Origin: CAYMZZ01 sp044463125
Lineage (GTDB): Bacteria; Bacteroidota; Bacteroidia; Chitinophagales; Chitinophagaceae
Reading direction: 5' to 3'
DNA length: 64,000 nt
Assembly: GCA_044463125.1 (NCBI GenBank)
Contig: JBIQMS010000017.1
Span: forward strand, 15,725-79,724
Both the position numbers and the translations under genes were made by a program. The notes under the pieces were generated by a model, which ran no database searches, was not told where the DNA came from, and saw only the letters and a program-made list of their open reading frames with translations. Shown in pieces: positions 53,049-62,209 of the stretch; positions within the stretch are counted from its first letter, which is position 1; every line of letters begins with the position of its first letter.

Positions 53049-53245
53049 GGCTAAAAAATTTTAGGTTAATAAGGTTTTATGGAATAAAGCTACTGGTTGA
53101 TTCGAGGGAAAATTGGCATAATGGATAAGGACGATATGGTGGGAGACAGAGAGTTGAGGAACGCCGACGGGCATCGCCGGGAGTCGACTAAAGGCTTTTG
53201 TCCACAATAATCCTGTGGTAGAAAGGGCAGTTGCGTAAACTATCT

Positions 53246-53253
53246 TATTTTTG
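53246..53253 (+). promoter_or_regulatory. Possible TAnnTTTG promoter box
   Basis: TATTTTTG lies 38 bases before the ATG of the PQQ-type dehydrogenase gene. Confidence 0.3.
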
Positions 53254-53291
53254 GAGACCTTCAAATATTGTTCAGCAGAAAATAGTACTAT

Positions 53292-54722
53292 ATGTCAAAA
53301 TGGTTAGTCCTCTCGGGGCTGGTATTAGGCTCCGTGTCATTGGGTTGTTTAAGTTTTTCCGGAAAAGAGAATAAGAGCGTCGCACCTGCTATGTCCCATA
53401 CTGATACCCTTCGGGCGGAAGCCAATTACCGCCAGTATTGTGGTGGCTGCCACGGGGAAAAAATGGACATGTTTGTCGACCGGCAGTGGAAGCATGGCAA
53501 TACCCGTGAAGACCTTTTCAAAGCGGTAAAGTTTGGCTACCACGACGAAGGGATGCCTGCCTTCGATTCCGCTTTCAGCGACCAGGAAATGTATGAGCTG
53601 GCCGACTATATGCTGGAGGGCATAGAGCGGTTTAAGACCTATGAGTTCAAAGAAGAGCCGCAGGAAAATCGCTTTGAAGGGGGAGGACTCACCCTGAAGC
53701 TCGATACCGTCGTCAGCGGATTGAAATCAGTTTGGGCCATCGCATTTTTACCCGAATCTGAAATGTTGATTACCGAAAAGCACGGAACCCTGTATCGCAT
53801 CGACAAGAACCGTAACCGAAAGGCCGTGAAGGGTGTGCCGGAAGTATTTGATGCCAACCAGGGTGGCCTTTTAGATGTGATTCTGCACCCTGATTATAAG
53901 AACAATCAACTCATCTATATTTCTTATTCCGCCATCAAAGAGGAGAATGGACGAAAACTGGGTACAACAGCAATCATGCGCGCGAAGTTGGAGGGAACGG
54001 AATTGAAAGAACAGAAAATTATTTTTGAAGCCTATCCCTATACCAGCACTCGTCACCACTATGGTTCCCGGATGCTGTTTGGCAATGACGGTATGCTGTA
54101 TTTTTCCGTTGGAGAAAGGGGCAATGAGCGTGAGAACCCCCAAAACCTGGGCAATGACCTGGGAAAGATCCACCGGTTGAAAGATGATGGTAGTGTTCCC
54201 GCCGACAACCCCTTTGTGAATACAGCCGGAGCGCGACCCAGCATCTGGAGTTATGGTCATCGGAACCCTCAGGGCCTTGTCAAGCATCCCGTAACCGGAG
54301 AAATCTGGTCGCATGAGCACGGACCCCGCGGTGGGGATGAAATTAACCTGGTGAAAAAGGGCGCCAACTATGGCTGGCCGGTTATTACCTACGGCATTAA
54401 TTACAATGGAAAGCCGGTCTCCAATATCACCGCGAAAGAAGGTATGGAACAACCCCTGAAGTACTGGATACCTTCCATCGGCCCCTGCGGAATGAGCTTT
54501 GTGACCACAGACCGCTACATGGGATGGAAGGGCCAACTGCTGAGTGGCTCATTGCGTTTCAAATACCTGAATATTTCCTATCTCGATGGACATAGAGTAA
54601 TAAAAGAAGATAAGCTCCTGAAAAATATAGGCCGCATGCGAGATGTAAGGGTAGGGCCAGATGGCTATATCTATGTGGCAGTAGAGCAGCCGGGAATGGT
54701 TTTTAGGTTAATTCCTTTTTGA
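53292..54722 (+). CDS. Cytochrome c / PQQ-dependent sugar dehydrogenase fusion lipoprotein
   Basis: A 476-residue protein with a lipoprotein-type leader (cysteine at residue 19 in LGSVSLGC). A mono-haem cytochrome c domain comes first (YCGGCHGEK: C50, C53, H54; a methionine ligand likely in DEGMPAFD), then a six-bladed glucose/sorbosone dehydrogenase beta-propeller from about residue 120 (SVWAIAFLPESEMLITEKHG; YGHRNPQGLV; HGPRGGDEINLV). It would oxidise a sugar or similar alcohol with PQQ and hand electrons to its own haem. The histidines and arginines of the PQQ site appear intact. Confidence 0.87.
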   Translation: MSKWLVLSGLVLGSVSLGCLSFSGKENKSVAPAMSHTDTLRAEANYRQYCGGCHGEKMDMFVDRQWKHGNTREDLFKAVKFGYHDEGMPAFDSAFSDQEMYELADYMLEGIERFKTYEFKEEPQENRFEGGGLTLKLDTVVSGLKSVWAIAFLPESEMLITEKHGTLYRIDKNRNRKAVKGVPEVFDANQGGLLDVILHPDYKNNQLIYISYSAIKEENGRKLGTTAIMRAKLEGTELKEQKIIFEAYPYTSTRHHYGSRMLFGNDGMLYFSVGERGNERENPQNLGNDLGKIHRLKDDGSVPADNPFVNTAGARPSIWSYGHRNPQGLVKHPVTGEIWSHEHGPRGGDEINLVKKGANYGWPVITYGINYNGKPVSNITAKEGMEQPLKYWIPSIGPCGMSFVTTDRYMGWKGQLLSGSLRFKYLNISYLDGHRVIKEDKLLKNIGRMRDVRVGPDGYIYVAVEQPGMVFRLIPF

Positions 54723-54737
54723 GTCGGAAGCTTCAAT

Positions 54738-54857
54738 AGTTATAAGTTGTAAGTTGTAAGTTTTAAGTTATAAGTATTTAGAGGGAAGGATATTTCATTT
54801 GAAAGGTAAAACTTCCGACCTAAAACTTATAACTTAAAACTTACAACTTATAACTCA
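54738..54857. repeat. C-loop-C' palindromic repeat
   Basis: C units (tataagttgtaagttgtaag, 54738-54780) face C' units (54815-54857) across about 35 bases between two convergent genes. C' supplies the TGA stop of the DUF4097-like gene at 54855-54857. Confidence 0.75.
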
Positions 54858-55892
54858 AATTTCTTTCGGTGCCTTATTCTTACTCTTCATCTTTCCCTGC
54901 TTCTTATCCATATCACCAGCGGCTGGTTCACCCACTATGATATCGCCAAAGCTGGACTTAACGGTGATTTTTGCGCTGCCAGATCCGCTCTTGCCACTGT
55001 ATTGCTTATTCGCATCAGGGCCATATTTATCAGGCTTGTCGGTTCTGGTGATACCGATATTCGCCCGGTCTTTCACGGAGCCAAAACTGGTTTTCAGGTC
55101 ATAGCTGGCAGAAAGGTTGGAGGCGGGGCGTAGGTTGACAGTACTATACGACTCATTCAGATCAAGGCTTTGCAAATTTCCCGCAAGACCGATTTTTGAG
55201 CTGCCACAGAACTCCATTTTGATGGTATTGTTGCCACTCAGGTTTTCAATTTTTACATCCGAAAATTTGAATACAGCTTTGAGGTTAGAAAGCTGCCCCA
55301 GGTTGGCTTCTCCAAATTCCACATTCAACTTTTTCACTTCCTGCAGGTTGCCTGCTTTTAACTGACCAAATTTGTTCTCCAGTGAAACAGCACCCCGGTA
55401 GTCGGGCAATTCGATATTGCCAAAGCTATTGGATACCTGCAAAGGAACCGTTGCGGGAAGCTGAACTTCATAGTCGATGCGCATATTGCTTTTGCAGTCC
55501 TTGCAGTTCTTGTCGTTTTTACCCTTGTTGTTATCCTTCATTGATGTTTTAAACGATATCTGGTTGCCCTGCTGCTTATCCGTTACGCTAATGCGCTCAA
55601 ACATGGTTTGTGCATGTTCCTCATTATCGGAACTCACTTCAATATGCACGTTGACCTTAATGTCATTCCCGGATGCGGTAATGAATTTTACATTACCAAA
55701 ACTGTTGTCGATTTCCAGCTGGTTATTGCCGGCCGAATAGGATTTGGTAATCGTTTTTTCTTTAACGTGCTTGTACTTTTTCTGGTTGTTATTGTAGTTG
55801 TGTTTTTGATTCTCATTTTGCCGGGCCAGCGCCGGTGTAGACACCAGTAGTACCAGGCTAAAGAGAGCGAGAGCTGTTTGTTTCATTTTCAT
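54855..55892 (-). CDS. DUF4097-like exported protein
   Basis: A 345-residue protein with a signal peptide (KQTALALFSLVLLVSTPALA). A basic Asn/Lys segment (about 25-50) precedes repeated short beta strands containing SFGNVKF, SFGNIELPD, NKFGQLKAG, SFGSVKD and SFGDIIVG; this recurring S-F-G pattern is typical of the DUF4097 beta-helix-like family. Two CxxC-like cysteines occur in KNCKDCKSN. The ATG at 55892 lies inside the end of the upstream anti-sigma-like gene. It is the third gene of a sigma operon and may be an envelope target or sensor. Confidence 0.72.
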   Translation of the reverse strand: MKMKQTALALFSLVLLVSTPALARQNENQKHNYNNNQKKYKHVKEKTITKSYSAGNNQLEIDNSFGNVKFITASGNDIKVNVHIEVSSDNEEHAQTMFERISVTDKQQGNQISFKTSMKDNNKGKNDKNCKDCKSNMRIDYEVQLPATVPLQVSNSFGNIELPDYRGAVSLENKFGQLKAGNLQEVKKLNVEFGEANLGQLSNLKAVFKFSDVKIENLSGNNTIKMEFCGSSKIGLAGNLQSLDLNESYSTVNLRPASNLSASYDLKTSFGSVKDRANIGITRTDKPDKYGPDANKQYSGKSGSGSAKITVKSSFGDIIVGEPAAGDMDKKQGKMKSKNKAPKEI

Positions 55893-56439
55893 GGCTATTC
55901 TTTTGATTGTTTGAATACTGATTGATGATGGAAAGCTGACGGCTTAAAAGTTCCGCCTGCAATTGCAGGTTTTGAATCATGGCCCGAATAATCACTTCAC
56001 TTCCGGGTGTCTGCATGGCCTGCCGGTGCAGTATCTGGTAAGCGCTGTCGAGCGCAGCCATATCCCCCTCAAACTGGCTGGCCAGTCCCGGCGCTTTGCG
56101 GGCCATTTGCTCCAGGCGTCTCTGTCTTTCTTCGATGGTTTCATAATAGGATTTTGCTTTCGCGGCAAATTCAGCCGGCCAGTCTTCAAAGTCCGAAGAG
56201 CCGGTGACGGCTACCTCTCTATTAACTGGCTCGGTTTTTTTGTTCAGGTATTGAAACCCACCAATACTGATGGCGATAAGCAGGATGGCTGCAACAGCCC
56301 ACCCCGCCCATTGGCGGAGCTTTCCATTTTTTTTAGAGGCGATGCGCTTTTCAATCGCTGTCCAATTATGCATTCCGGGCAATTCGGTATCAAAGTCGCG
56401 CCGGTGCTCATTCATAAAATCTTTCAGACTTTGACTCAT
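55858..56439 (-). CDS. Probable anti-sigma factor-like membrane protein
   Basis: A 193-residue protein with about 50 polar residues, one membrane helix (QWAGWAVAAILLIAISIGGF, about 43-62) and a mostly helical periplasmic part with MARKAPGLASQFEGDMAALD. A classical zinc anti-sigma motif is absent. Position right after an ECF sigma gene (four-base ATGA overlap) suggests it binds and inhibits that factor. The end of the gene overlaps the DUF4097-like gene by 35 bases. Confidence 0.6.
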   Translation of the reverse strand: MSQSLKDFMNEHRRDFDTELPGMHNWTAIEKRIASKKNGKLRQWAGWAVAAILLIAISIGGFQYLNKKTEPVNREVAVTGSSDFEDWPAEFAAKAKSYYETIEERQRRLEQMARKAPGLASQFEGDMAALDSAYQILHRQAMQTPGSEVIIRAMIQNLQLQAELLSRQLSIINQYSNNQKNSHENETNSSRSL

Positions 56440-56993
56440 GATTTATTTTTTTGGTGAAGTGTGGTCAGTAATTTCTGTTTTCCGCGCATGAACTGGGTAC
56501 GAATGGTAGAAGGCGAAAGATCCAGTATCTCAGCCATCTCCTCGTAATCGTATCCTTCCAGCAAGTGCAGCGATAATACAGCCCGGTATCCATCCGGAAG
56601 GGCGGACATGGCTGTTTTGATTCTTTCAACCGTAAGGGTTAGTTCATTTTCGTCGGGAGCTGATTCATCCTCCTGCTCCAGGCTGCCTTCGTCCAGCGCC
56701 GTGAAACTGATCCTACGCTGCTTGAGTACGCCAATGCTTCTGTAAACGGTGATCTGTCGCAACCAGGCGCCAAAACTCGATCGATGCGCAAAGTCTTTGA
56801 TCTGCGTGAAGGCGGCAGTAAAAGCTTCCTGCAACACATCTTCTGCATCAGCACGATTGCCGGTAATGCGCAGGGCGGTATTGTACATCGCACGCGAATA
56901 GCGGTCGTACAATTGCCGGCAGGCTCGCGTATCACCGCTCATCACCTGCTCTACTAATTCGTCCACAGTTGGATAAGAAACCGTCAATGCCAA
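56436..56993 (-). CDS. ECF RNA polymerase sigma factor
   Basis: A 185-residue group IV sigma factor. Region 2 is CRQLYDRYSRAMYNTALRIT and DAEDVLQEAFTAAFTQI; region 4 is LPDGYRAVLSLHLLEGYDYE and LSPSTIRTQFMRGKQKL. It heads a three-gene leftward operon with the membrane protein and DUF4097-like gene, a layout common for envelope-response sigma systems in Bacteroidota. Confidence 0.9.
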   Translation of the reverse strand: MALTVSYPTVDELVEQVMSGDTRACRQLYDRYSRAMYNTALRITGNRADAEDVLQEAFTAAFTQIKDFAHRSSFGAWLRQITVYRSIGVLKQRRISFTALDEGSLEQEDESAPDENELTLTVERIKTAMSALPDGYRAVLSLHLLEGYDYEEMAEILDLSPSTIRTQFMRGKQKLLTTLHQKNKS

Positions 56994-57131
56994 TCAATTG
57001 GTTTATTCTAAAGTAGCCGAATTGGAAAACTTGTTGCACGATGTTCCAAATTTTAGGACAGTCGGCCTGCAGGGCGGATGAAAGGGTCTGGGCCTGTAAT
57101 TTTTCCTAAATTGCCCATAATTGTAGCGCTC

Positions 57132-57782
57132 ATGCCATTGATACGAAAAAAACTCAGCCGAAAACGATTGCTTTTGATCTCGGCCACGGTTATTGCCGCC
57201 CTGATCCTCAGTAACTATTTTGTGCAGCAAAACTATCAGCGGCTCGATGCCCAGGTGCGTTCCATTTATCAGGACCGCCTGATGCCCTCTCATTATCTTT
57301 TCCAGATTCAATCCCTGCTCTTAAGGAAAAAATTCATGCAGGAGCATGGAGAACTGCAGGCCGAACCCAGGCGACAGGAGATCCGCAATATGGATGCTTC
57401 AATCGATTCCATCATCAGGGCTTATGAGCAAACCTACCTGACCACAGAAGAAGAAAAAGAATGGAAAGCGCTTCGCCAGGCTTTGCAGCAATACGATTCA
57501 TCGGAAGAAGAGCTGATGGGTGAATTGGCGGAAAACCGTTCCGCCGCATCCACGCAACAAATTGAAAGTTCATTTCAGGATGCATTGTTATGGCTGAGCC
57601 GATTGAATACATTGCAAACAGAAGAGGGAGGCTTAATCCGACAATCGAGCCAGAAACTGATCCATAGTGCACTACTCCAATCCTACGTGCAAATAAGCCT
57701 GGTGATTATCCTGCTCGCAGTTGGTATTGCACTCATATTGTCGTTCCCGGCAAGGGAAGACAGGAGGAGCATGTATAATTAG
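57132..57782 (+). CDS. Membrane four-helix-bundle sensor-like protein without output domain
   Basis: The ATG at 57132 (MPLIRKKLSRKR) gives 216 residues. A first membrane helix (LLLISATVIAALILS) and a last one (VQISLVIILLAVGIALILSF) enclose about 150 mostly helical residues (QLDAQVRSIYQDRLMPSHYL region), the layout of a 4HB chemoreceptor-type sensor domain. No HAMP, kinase, methyl-accepting or other output domain follows. It may be a partner subunit or a truncated sensor. A C-type repeat begins at the stop. Confidence 0.65.
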   Translation: MPLIRKKLSRKRLLLISATVIAALILSNYFVQQNYQRLDAQVRSIYQDRLMPSHYLFQIQSLLLRKKFMQEHGELQAEPRRQEIRNMDASIDSIIRAYEQTYLTTEEEKEWKALRQALQQYDSSEEELMGELAENRSAASTQQIESSFQDALLWLSRLNTLQTEEGGLIRQSSQKLIHSALLQSYVQISLVIILLAVGIALILSFPAREDRRSMYN

Positions 57783-57940
57783 AGTTGTAAGTTGTAAGTA
57801 GTAAGTAGTAAGTAGTAAGTAGGGAGAACAAATATATCTGTGAAAATCTGGGGTCATCCGCGGGAAATTTATCATCCACTGTCTTGATGATTGCATTCAA
57901 ACGAACAAACAAATCACCGAATAAACAAATCTACAAATTA
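57782..57940. repeat. C + E-like + F' repeat modules
   Basis: C units (gtaagtagtaagtagtaag, 57782-57822), an E-like fragment (about 57841-57869) and F' units (aacaaatcaccgaataaaca, 57898-57938) fill the gap between two convergent genes. Confidence 0.65.
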
Positions 57941-60856
57941 TCCAACCATCGCTTCCCACAGCGCTTCCACCGTATGCTTCGCTATCTTTCCCGTTCCATC
58001 TTTTATTTGGTGTCGGCAACTGGTACCTGGCGCTACAATCCAATCTTCAGCAGCGGCTTTACGTACGGCAGGCAACAGTACCAGTTCACCTACTTTCTGC
58101 GATAATTCATAATGCTCTTTTTCGTATCCAAAACTGCCGGCCATACCGCAACAACCGGAAGGGATCACCTCCACTTCAAAATTTTCGGGAAGGGATAGGG
58201 CAGTCACGGATGCATCGAGACCAATCAGCGACTTTTGCTGGCAATGCCCGTGCAGCCAGATCTTTCTTTTGGCCCTGGTGAATTGGCTTGATTGAATTCG
58301 ACCTGCTTTTATTTCCGAAGCAATAAATTCATCGATTAAGAAGCTATTCGATGCCAGCTTGTTGGCATCAGCCAGCCAGGCTTCGTCTACCAGGTCGGGA
58401 TACTCATCGCGAAAGCAAAGTATGGCGGAGGGCTCAATTCCAATCAGCGGCGTTTCTTCGGATATCAATCCTGCCAAATCGCGAATATTTTGGTTCGCCA
58501 GCACACGGGCTTTTTTTAGCAGACCTTTCGACAGCGATGCCCGCCCGCTTTCTCCATGCTCAGGCACCACCACCTCATAGCCCAGCCTATCGAGTAGTTG
58601 AATGGCTTTAATGCCGGTTTGAGTGTCGTTGTAATTGGTAAACTCATCGCAGAAAAGATAAACATGCCGGGATTTTTGAGTCCGCTTTTCGCGGCTCCAT
58701 TTTTTGTACCAGGCACGCAGCGTTGTTTTATACAACAAAGGCATGGAACGTTTTTGCGCGAAGCCAGCCACTGATTTGATCAGGCTTGAGGTGAGGGGAG
58801 TTTTTACCAGAAAATTGTAAACCGAAGGCGCCATGCTGCCCAGGGCCGCCGATTGACTAAAGCCGGCTATCAATCGGGCCCGGAAGGGTACGCCATTGGC
58901 ATCGTAGTACTGCTGCAGAAACTCCGCCTTCAATTTAGCTACGTCTACATTACTGGGACATTCCGACTTACAGCCTTTACAGCTAAGGCAAAGATCCATC
59001 ACTTCATAAATCTCCTTATGGTTGAAGCGGTTGGGCGAGCTGGAGCGTGTGAGGAATTCCCGAAGAATATTGGCTCTGGCACGGGTAGTATCCTTTTCGT
59101 GCCGCGTGGCCATATACGAAGGGCACATGGTGCCGCCACTGATATGCGTCTTTCGGCAATCACCACTGCCATTGCACTGCTCTGCATGTTGCAGGATGTC
59201 CTGGTTTTTAAACCGGAAATAGGTTTTGAACGCGGGCGTTTGTTGTCCCGGTTCATAACGCAGCATGCTGTTCATGGAAGGCGTGTCCACTATTTTGCCG
59301 GGGTTAAAAATCCCTTGCGGATCCCATGCTTTTTTGATCTCGCGAAGCAGCGCGTAATTTTTGGCGCCGATCATTTGGGGAATAAACTCACCCCGCAGCC
59401 GGCCATCGCCATGCTCGCCGCTGAGGGAGCCCTGGTATTTTTTCACCAGTGTGGCAATCTCCTCGGCTATCACCCTAAAAAGTCGATTACCCTCTTCGGT
59501 CTTCAGGTTTAGGATCGGGCGCAAATGCAGTTCACCGGAACCTGCATGGGCATAATGCACGGAGTATAAGCCATGCTTTTTCAGTATCTGATTGAATTCG
59601 CGGATATAGGCGGGCAGGTCCTGCACATCCACAGCGGTATCTTCAATAACGGGTACCGCTTTTTCATCACCCGGTAAATTGCTGAGAAGTCCGAGGCCCG
59701 CTTTGCGCAGTGTCCATATTTTTTTGGTGTCTGAACCGGTTAATAAAGGAAAGTGATAACCCAGTCCCGCCGCACGCATTTCCGCTTCGCAGGCAGTGGC
59801 GGCCTGTTTCACATCTTCCAGGTTATCAGCGGCAAATTCAATAACCAGGATGGCGCCGGGATCGCCCTGCACAAAGAACCGGTTTTTCTGCTGTTCCCGG
59901 TTTTGTTTGGTACAGTCCAGAATATAATGATCAATCAGCTCACTGGCCCTGATGGGGTGCTTTACGGCGATGAGGTTGGCATGAAGGGCTTCATCGATCG
60001 AGTGGAAATGTACACAAAGTAAACCAGCCTCCTTAGGGGGTATTGCTGCCAGCGACAACTTGATTTCCGTAATAAAGGCAAGGGTGCCTTCCGAACCTGC
60101 TATCAAACTGCAGAAATTGAAATCGGGGCCGCCCGCCTTGAATGGCGCCATATCAATGAGCAGGTCAACCGCATAACCTGTATTGCGTCGCTCCACCGTT
60201 ATTTTGGGAAACTGCCGGCGTATTTCTTCCTGGTTATCGAAATTACCGAGCAGGCTGCGTGTGCGGCGATAAATTTCACCTTCAAGCCCGGGCAATTCAC
60301 ATTTCTGATGAAAACTTTCCAGCCCCATAGCGCCAAATACCGCTTCACTACCATCGCTCAGCAGGGCTTTCACTTCCAGCAAATGCTCCCGCGTGCTGCG
60401 ATACACTACCGAGTTGGATCCGCAACTATTATTGCCCACCATGCCACCTATCATGGCCCGGTTGGCGGTGGAGGTCTCGGGACCAAAAAACAATCCATGA
60501 GGTTGGAGAAAATGGTTGAGCTCATCCCGGATAACACCGGGCTGCACCCGTACCCATTTCTGCTCTGTATTCAATTCCAGTATCTGTGTAAAATATTTTG
60601 AAAGATCCACCACTATTCCATTGCCTACCACCTGTCCGGCCAGGGAAGTGCCGGCTGTACGTGGAATCAGCGAGGTCTTATTGGCCAGGGCAAACTGAAT
60701 CAACGTTCGTAGATCATTTTTCGTTCGGGGAAGGGCAACGGCGAGGGGCATTTCGCGATAGGCCGAAGCGTCGGTAGCGTAAAGGATACGCATCGCTTCA
60801 TCGAAGTAAAACTCACCTTCCAACGTAGCGGCGAGCTGCTGCAATTGTGCTTTCAT
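57938..60856 (-). CDS. FAD-linked and 4Fe-4S oxidoreductase (D-lactate dehydrogenase/GlpC-type fusion)
   Basis: The ATG at 60856 (MKAQLQQLAATLEG) gives 972 residues; upstream codons are repeat DNA. An N-terminal FAD-binding PCMH domain (LIPRTAGTSLAGQVVGNGIV; GNNSCGSNSV) and FAD-linked C-terminal domain (SGEHGDGRLRGEFIP) are followed by a ferredoxin-like part (CLSCKGCKSECPSNV and an upstream CNGSGDC) and a CCG-type domain near the end (HGHCQQKSLIG; PSGCCGMAGSFGYE). Such fusions oxidise D-lactate or other 2-hydroxy acids and pass electrons to quinone. The gene is complete. Confidence 0.88.
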   Translation of the reverse strand: MKAQLQQLAATLEGEFYFDEAMRILYATDASAYREMPLAVALPRTKNDLRTLIQFALANKTSLIPRTAGTSLAGQVVGNGIVVDLSKYFTQILELNTEQKWVRVQPGVIRDELNHFLQPHGLFFGPETSTANRAMIGGMVGNNSCGSNSVVYRSTREHLLEVKALLSDGSEAVFGAMGLESFHQKCELPGLEGEIYRRTRSLLGNFDNQEEIRRQFPKITVERRNTGYAVDLLIDMAPFKAGGPDFNFCSLIAGSEGTLAFITEIKLSLAAIPPKEAGLLCVHFHSIDEALHANLIAVKHPIRASELIDHYILDCTKQNREQQKNRFFVQGDPGAILVIEFAADNLEDVKQAATACEAEMRAAGLGYHFPLLTGSDTKKIWTLRKAGLGLLSNLPGDEKAVPVIEDTAVDVQDLPAYIREFNQILKKHGLYSVHYAHAGSGELHLRPILNLKTEEGNRLFRVIAEEIATLVKKYQGSLSGEHGDGRLRGEFIPQMIGAKNYALLREIKKAWDPQGIFNPGKIVDTPSMNSMLRYEPGQQTPAFKTYFRFKNQDILQHAEQCNGSGDCRKTHISGGTMCPSYMATRHEKDTTRARANILREFLTRSSSPNRFNHKEIYEVMDLCLSCKGCKSECPSNVDVAKLKAEFLQQYYDANGVPFRARLIAGFSQSAALGSMAPSVYNFLVKTPLTSSLIKSVAGFAQKRSMPLLYKTTLRAWYKKWSREKRTQKSRHVYLFCDEFTNYNDTQTGIKAIQLLDRLGYEVVVPEHGESGRASLSKGLLKKARVLANQNIRDLAGLISEETPLIGIEPSAILCFRDEYPDLVDEAWLADANKLASNSFLIDEFIASEIKAGRIQSSQFTRAKRKIWLHGHCQQKSLIGLDASVTALSLPENFEVEVIPSGCCGMAGSFGYEKEHYELSQKVGELVLLPAVRKAAAEDWIVAPGTSCRHQIKDGTGKIAKHTVEALWEAMVG

Positions 60857-60879
60857 CAGGGTAGCGAAATTAGTGGAAG

Positions 60880-60999
60880 TTTTACGTTGTACGTTATACG
60901 TTTTACGTTTTTGTGGCTCTTCCGAAATATTCAAAGCGTTCTTACGTTTTTCTACAGTTCTACATTTAAACGTACTACGTATTACGTAATACGTAAAAC
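60880..60999. repeat. A-loop-A' palindromic repeat
   Basis: A units (60880-60909) face A' units (60970-60999) across about 60 unique bases, between the divergent oxidoreductase and deacetylase genes. Any promoters for both genes must lie within or beside it. Confidence 0.75.
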
Positions 61000-61007
61000 T
61001 GCTCTAT

Positions 61008-61853
61008 ATGCAATTAATATATATCGGACGCTTCCTCGTCATTTTGCTCCTAACCAGTGCTTGCAATAATTCCGTATCAAAAAAGGAAAGGGCGGGGGAG
61101 AAGCCGGAGCTGCCAGTTACCGATACCATGCCGGCTCCAATGCGGCAGGCCGCGGACGCGGCCGGCATTCTTGCACGAAAAGAAGTTCCCATTCTTTGTT
61201 ATCACCAGATCCGTGATTATAAGGAATCCGATTCAAAAGTGGCCCGTGCCTATATTGTTCCTGGCGACATCTTTCGGCAGCAGATGCAGGCCCTGGCCGA
61301 TAGCGGCTACCAAAGCATTTTGCCTGATCAGCTCTATGATTACCTGCTTTATGGAACGCCTCTTCCGGAAAAGCCCGTAATGATAACCTTTGATGATACG
61401 CGCCTGGATCAGTACACGGAAGCGCTTCCGACCCTGGAAAAGCATGGATTTAAGGCGGCCTTTTTCATAATGACCGTATCCCTGGGAAAGCCCGGTTATA
61501 TGAGTCGGGATCAGGTAGCGGAACTGTCCAAAAAAGGTCATAGCATTGGCTCCCATACCTGGGACCATCAAAATGTAAAGAAATACCAGGCGGCTGATTG
61601 GATTAACCAAATCGACAGGCCCTCACGCCAACTAAAGGAAATTACGGGTCAACCCACTGAATACTTCGCTTATCCCTTCGGTTTATGGAACCCGCAAGCC
61701 ATACCGGAGTTGAAGAAAAGAGGCTTGAAAATGGCATTCCAACTGGCGGATAAGCCTGATCCAAATGATCCTCTTTTTACGGTAAGAAGGATTATAGTAC
61801 CCGGTTCCATGAGCGGGAGTTCAATGCTTAAAGCAATGAGAAACAGCTTCTAA
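61008..61853 (+). CDS. Polysaccharide deacetylase (NodB-type) lipoprotein
   Basis: A 281-residue protein with a lipoprotein signal (cysteine at residue 19 in LLLTSAC). The NodB domain starts at VPILCYHQIRD and has the catalytic aspartate pair in MITFDDTRLDQY (usual TFDDG; here threonine follows) and the two zinc histidines in SIGSHTWDHQNV. FAYPFGLWNP closes the active site. It probably removes acetyl groups from peptidoglycan or another surface polysaccharide. Confidence 0.85.
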   Translation: MQLIYIGRFLVILLLTSACNNSVSKKERAGEKPELPVTDTMPAPMRQAADAAGILARKEVPILCYHQIRDYKESDSKVARAYIVPGDIFRQQMQALADSGYQSILPDQLYDYLLYGTPLPEKPVMITFDDTRLDQYTEALPTLEKHGFKAAFFIMTVSLGKPGYMSRDQVAELSKKGHSIGSHTWDHQNVKKYQAADWINQIDRPSRQLKEITGQPTEYFAYPFGLWNPQAIPELKKRGLKMAFQLADKPDPNDPLFTVRRIIVPGSMSGSSMLKAMRNSF

Positions 61854-61943
61854 CGATTTGCAGAGTTGGGCCATACAATTTTCGGACAGTTCCCGGCGTT
61901 TTTGGAAAGCGATCCAGATCCTTTAAAACCAATATCCGTCCGT

Positions 61944-62195
61944 ATGCCACAGCCACTCTACAACGACCAGGCGCATATTGCCGAGGAGTTCCACCTTATT
62001 GACGAACACGTTGTGCAAACCGCCCGACTCGCTTCATTCAAAATCAGCTCCTACAAATTGGCGCTTACCAATGCCGCTTATTGCGCCAATAAAGAAGAGT
62101 TGCGTCTAATTATCGAATCCAGTCTTTTTCATTTCGAAGACAATGCATCCATCCTCGCCGGTCTCGGGTTCTTTGCCAACGAAATCGAAAACTGA
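61944..62195 (+). CDS. Small conserved-looking protein of unknown function
   Basis: The ATG at 61944 (MPQPLYNDQAHIAEEFHLID) gives 83 residues. It is a mainly helical acidic protein with LASFKISSYKLALTNAAYCA and no signal peptide. It lies between the deacetylase and the leftward stress-protein gene. No family is recognised. Confidence 0.45.
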   Translation: MPQPLYNDQAHIAEEFHLIDEHVVQTARLASFKISSYKLALTNAAYCANKEELRLIIESSLFHFEDNASILAGLGFFANEIEN

Positions 62196-62209
62196 ACTTC
62201 CCGCTTATA

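Noticed and set aside
53061..53264. 67-codon minus frame before the PQQ dehydrogenase gene
   Set aside because: It needs a TTG start and shows no signal peptide, family or good codon use.
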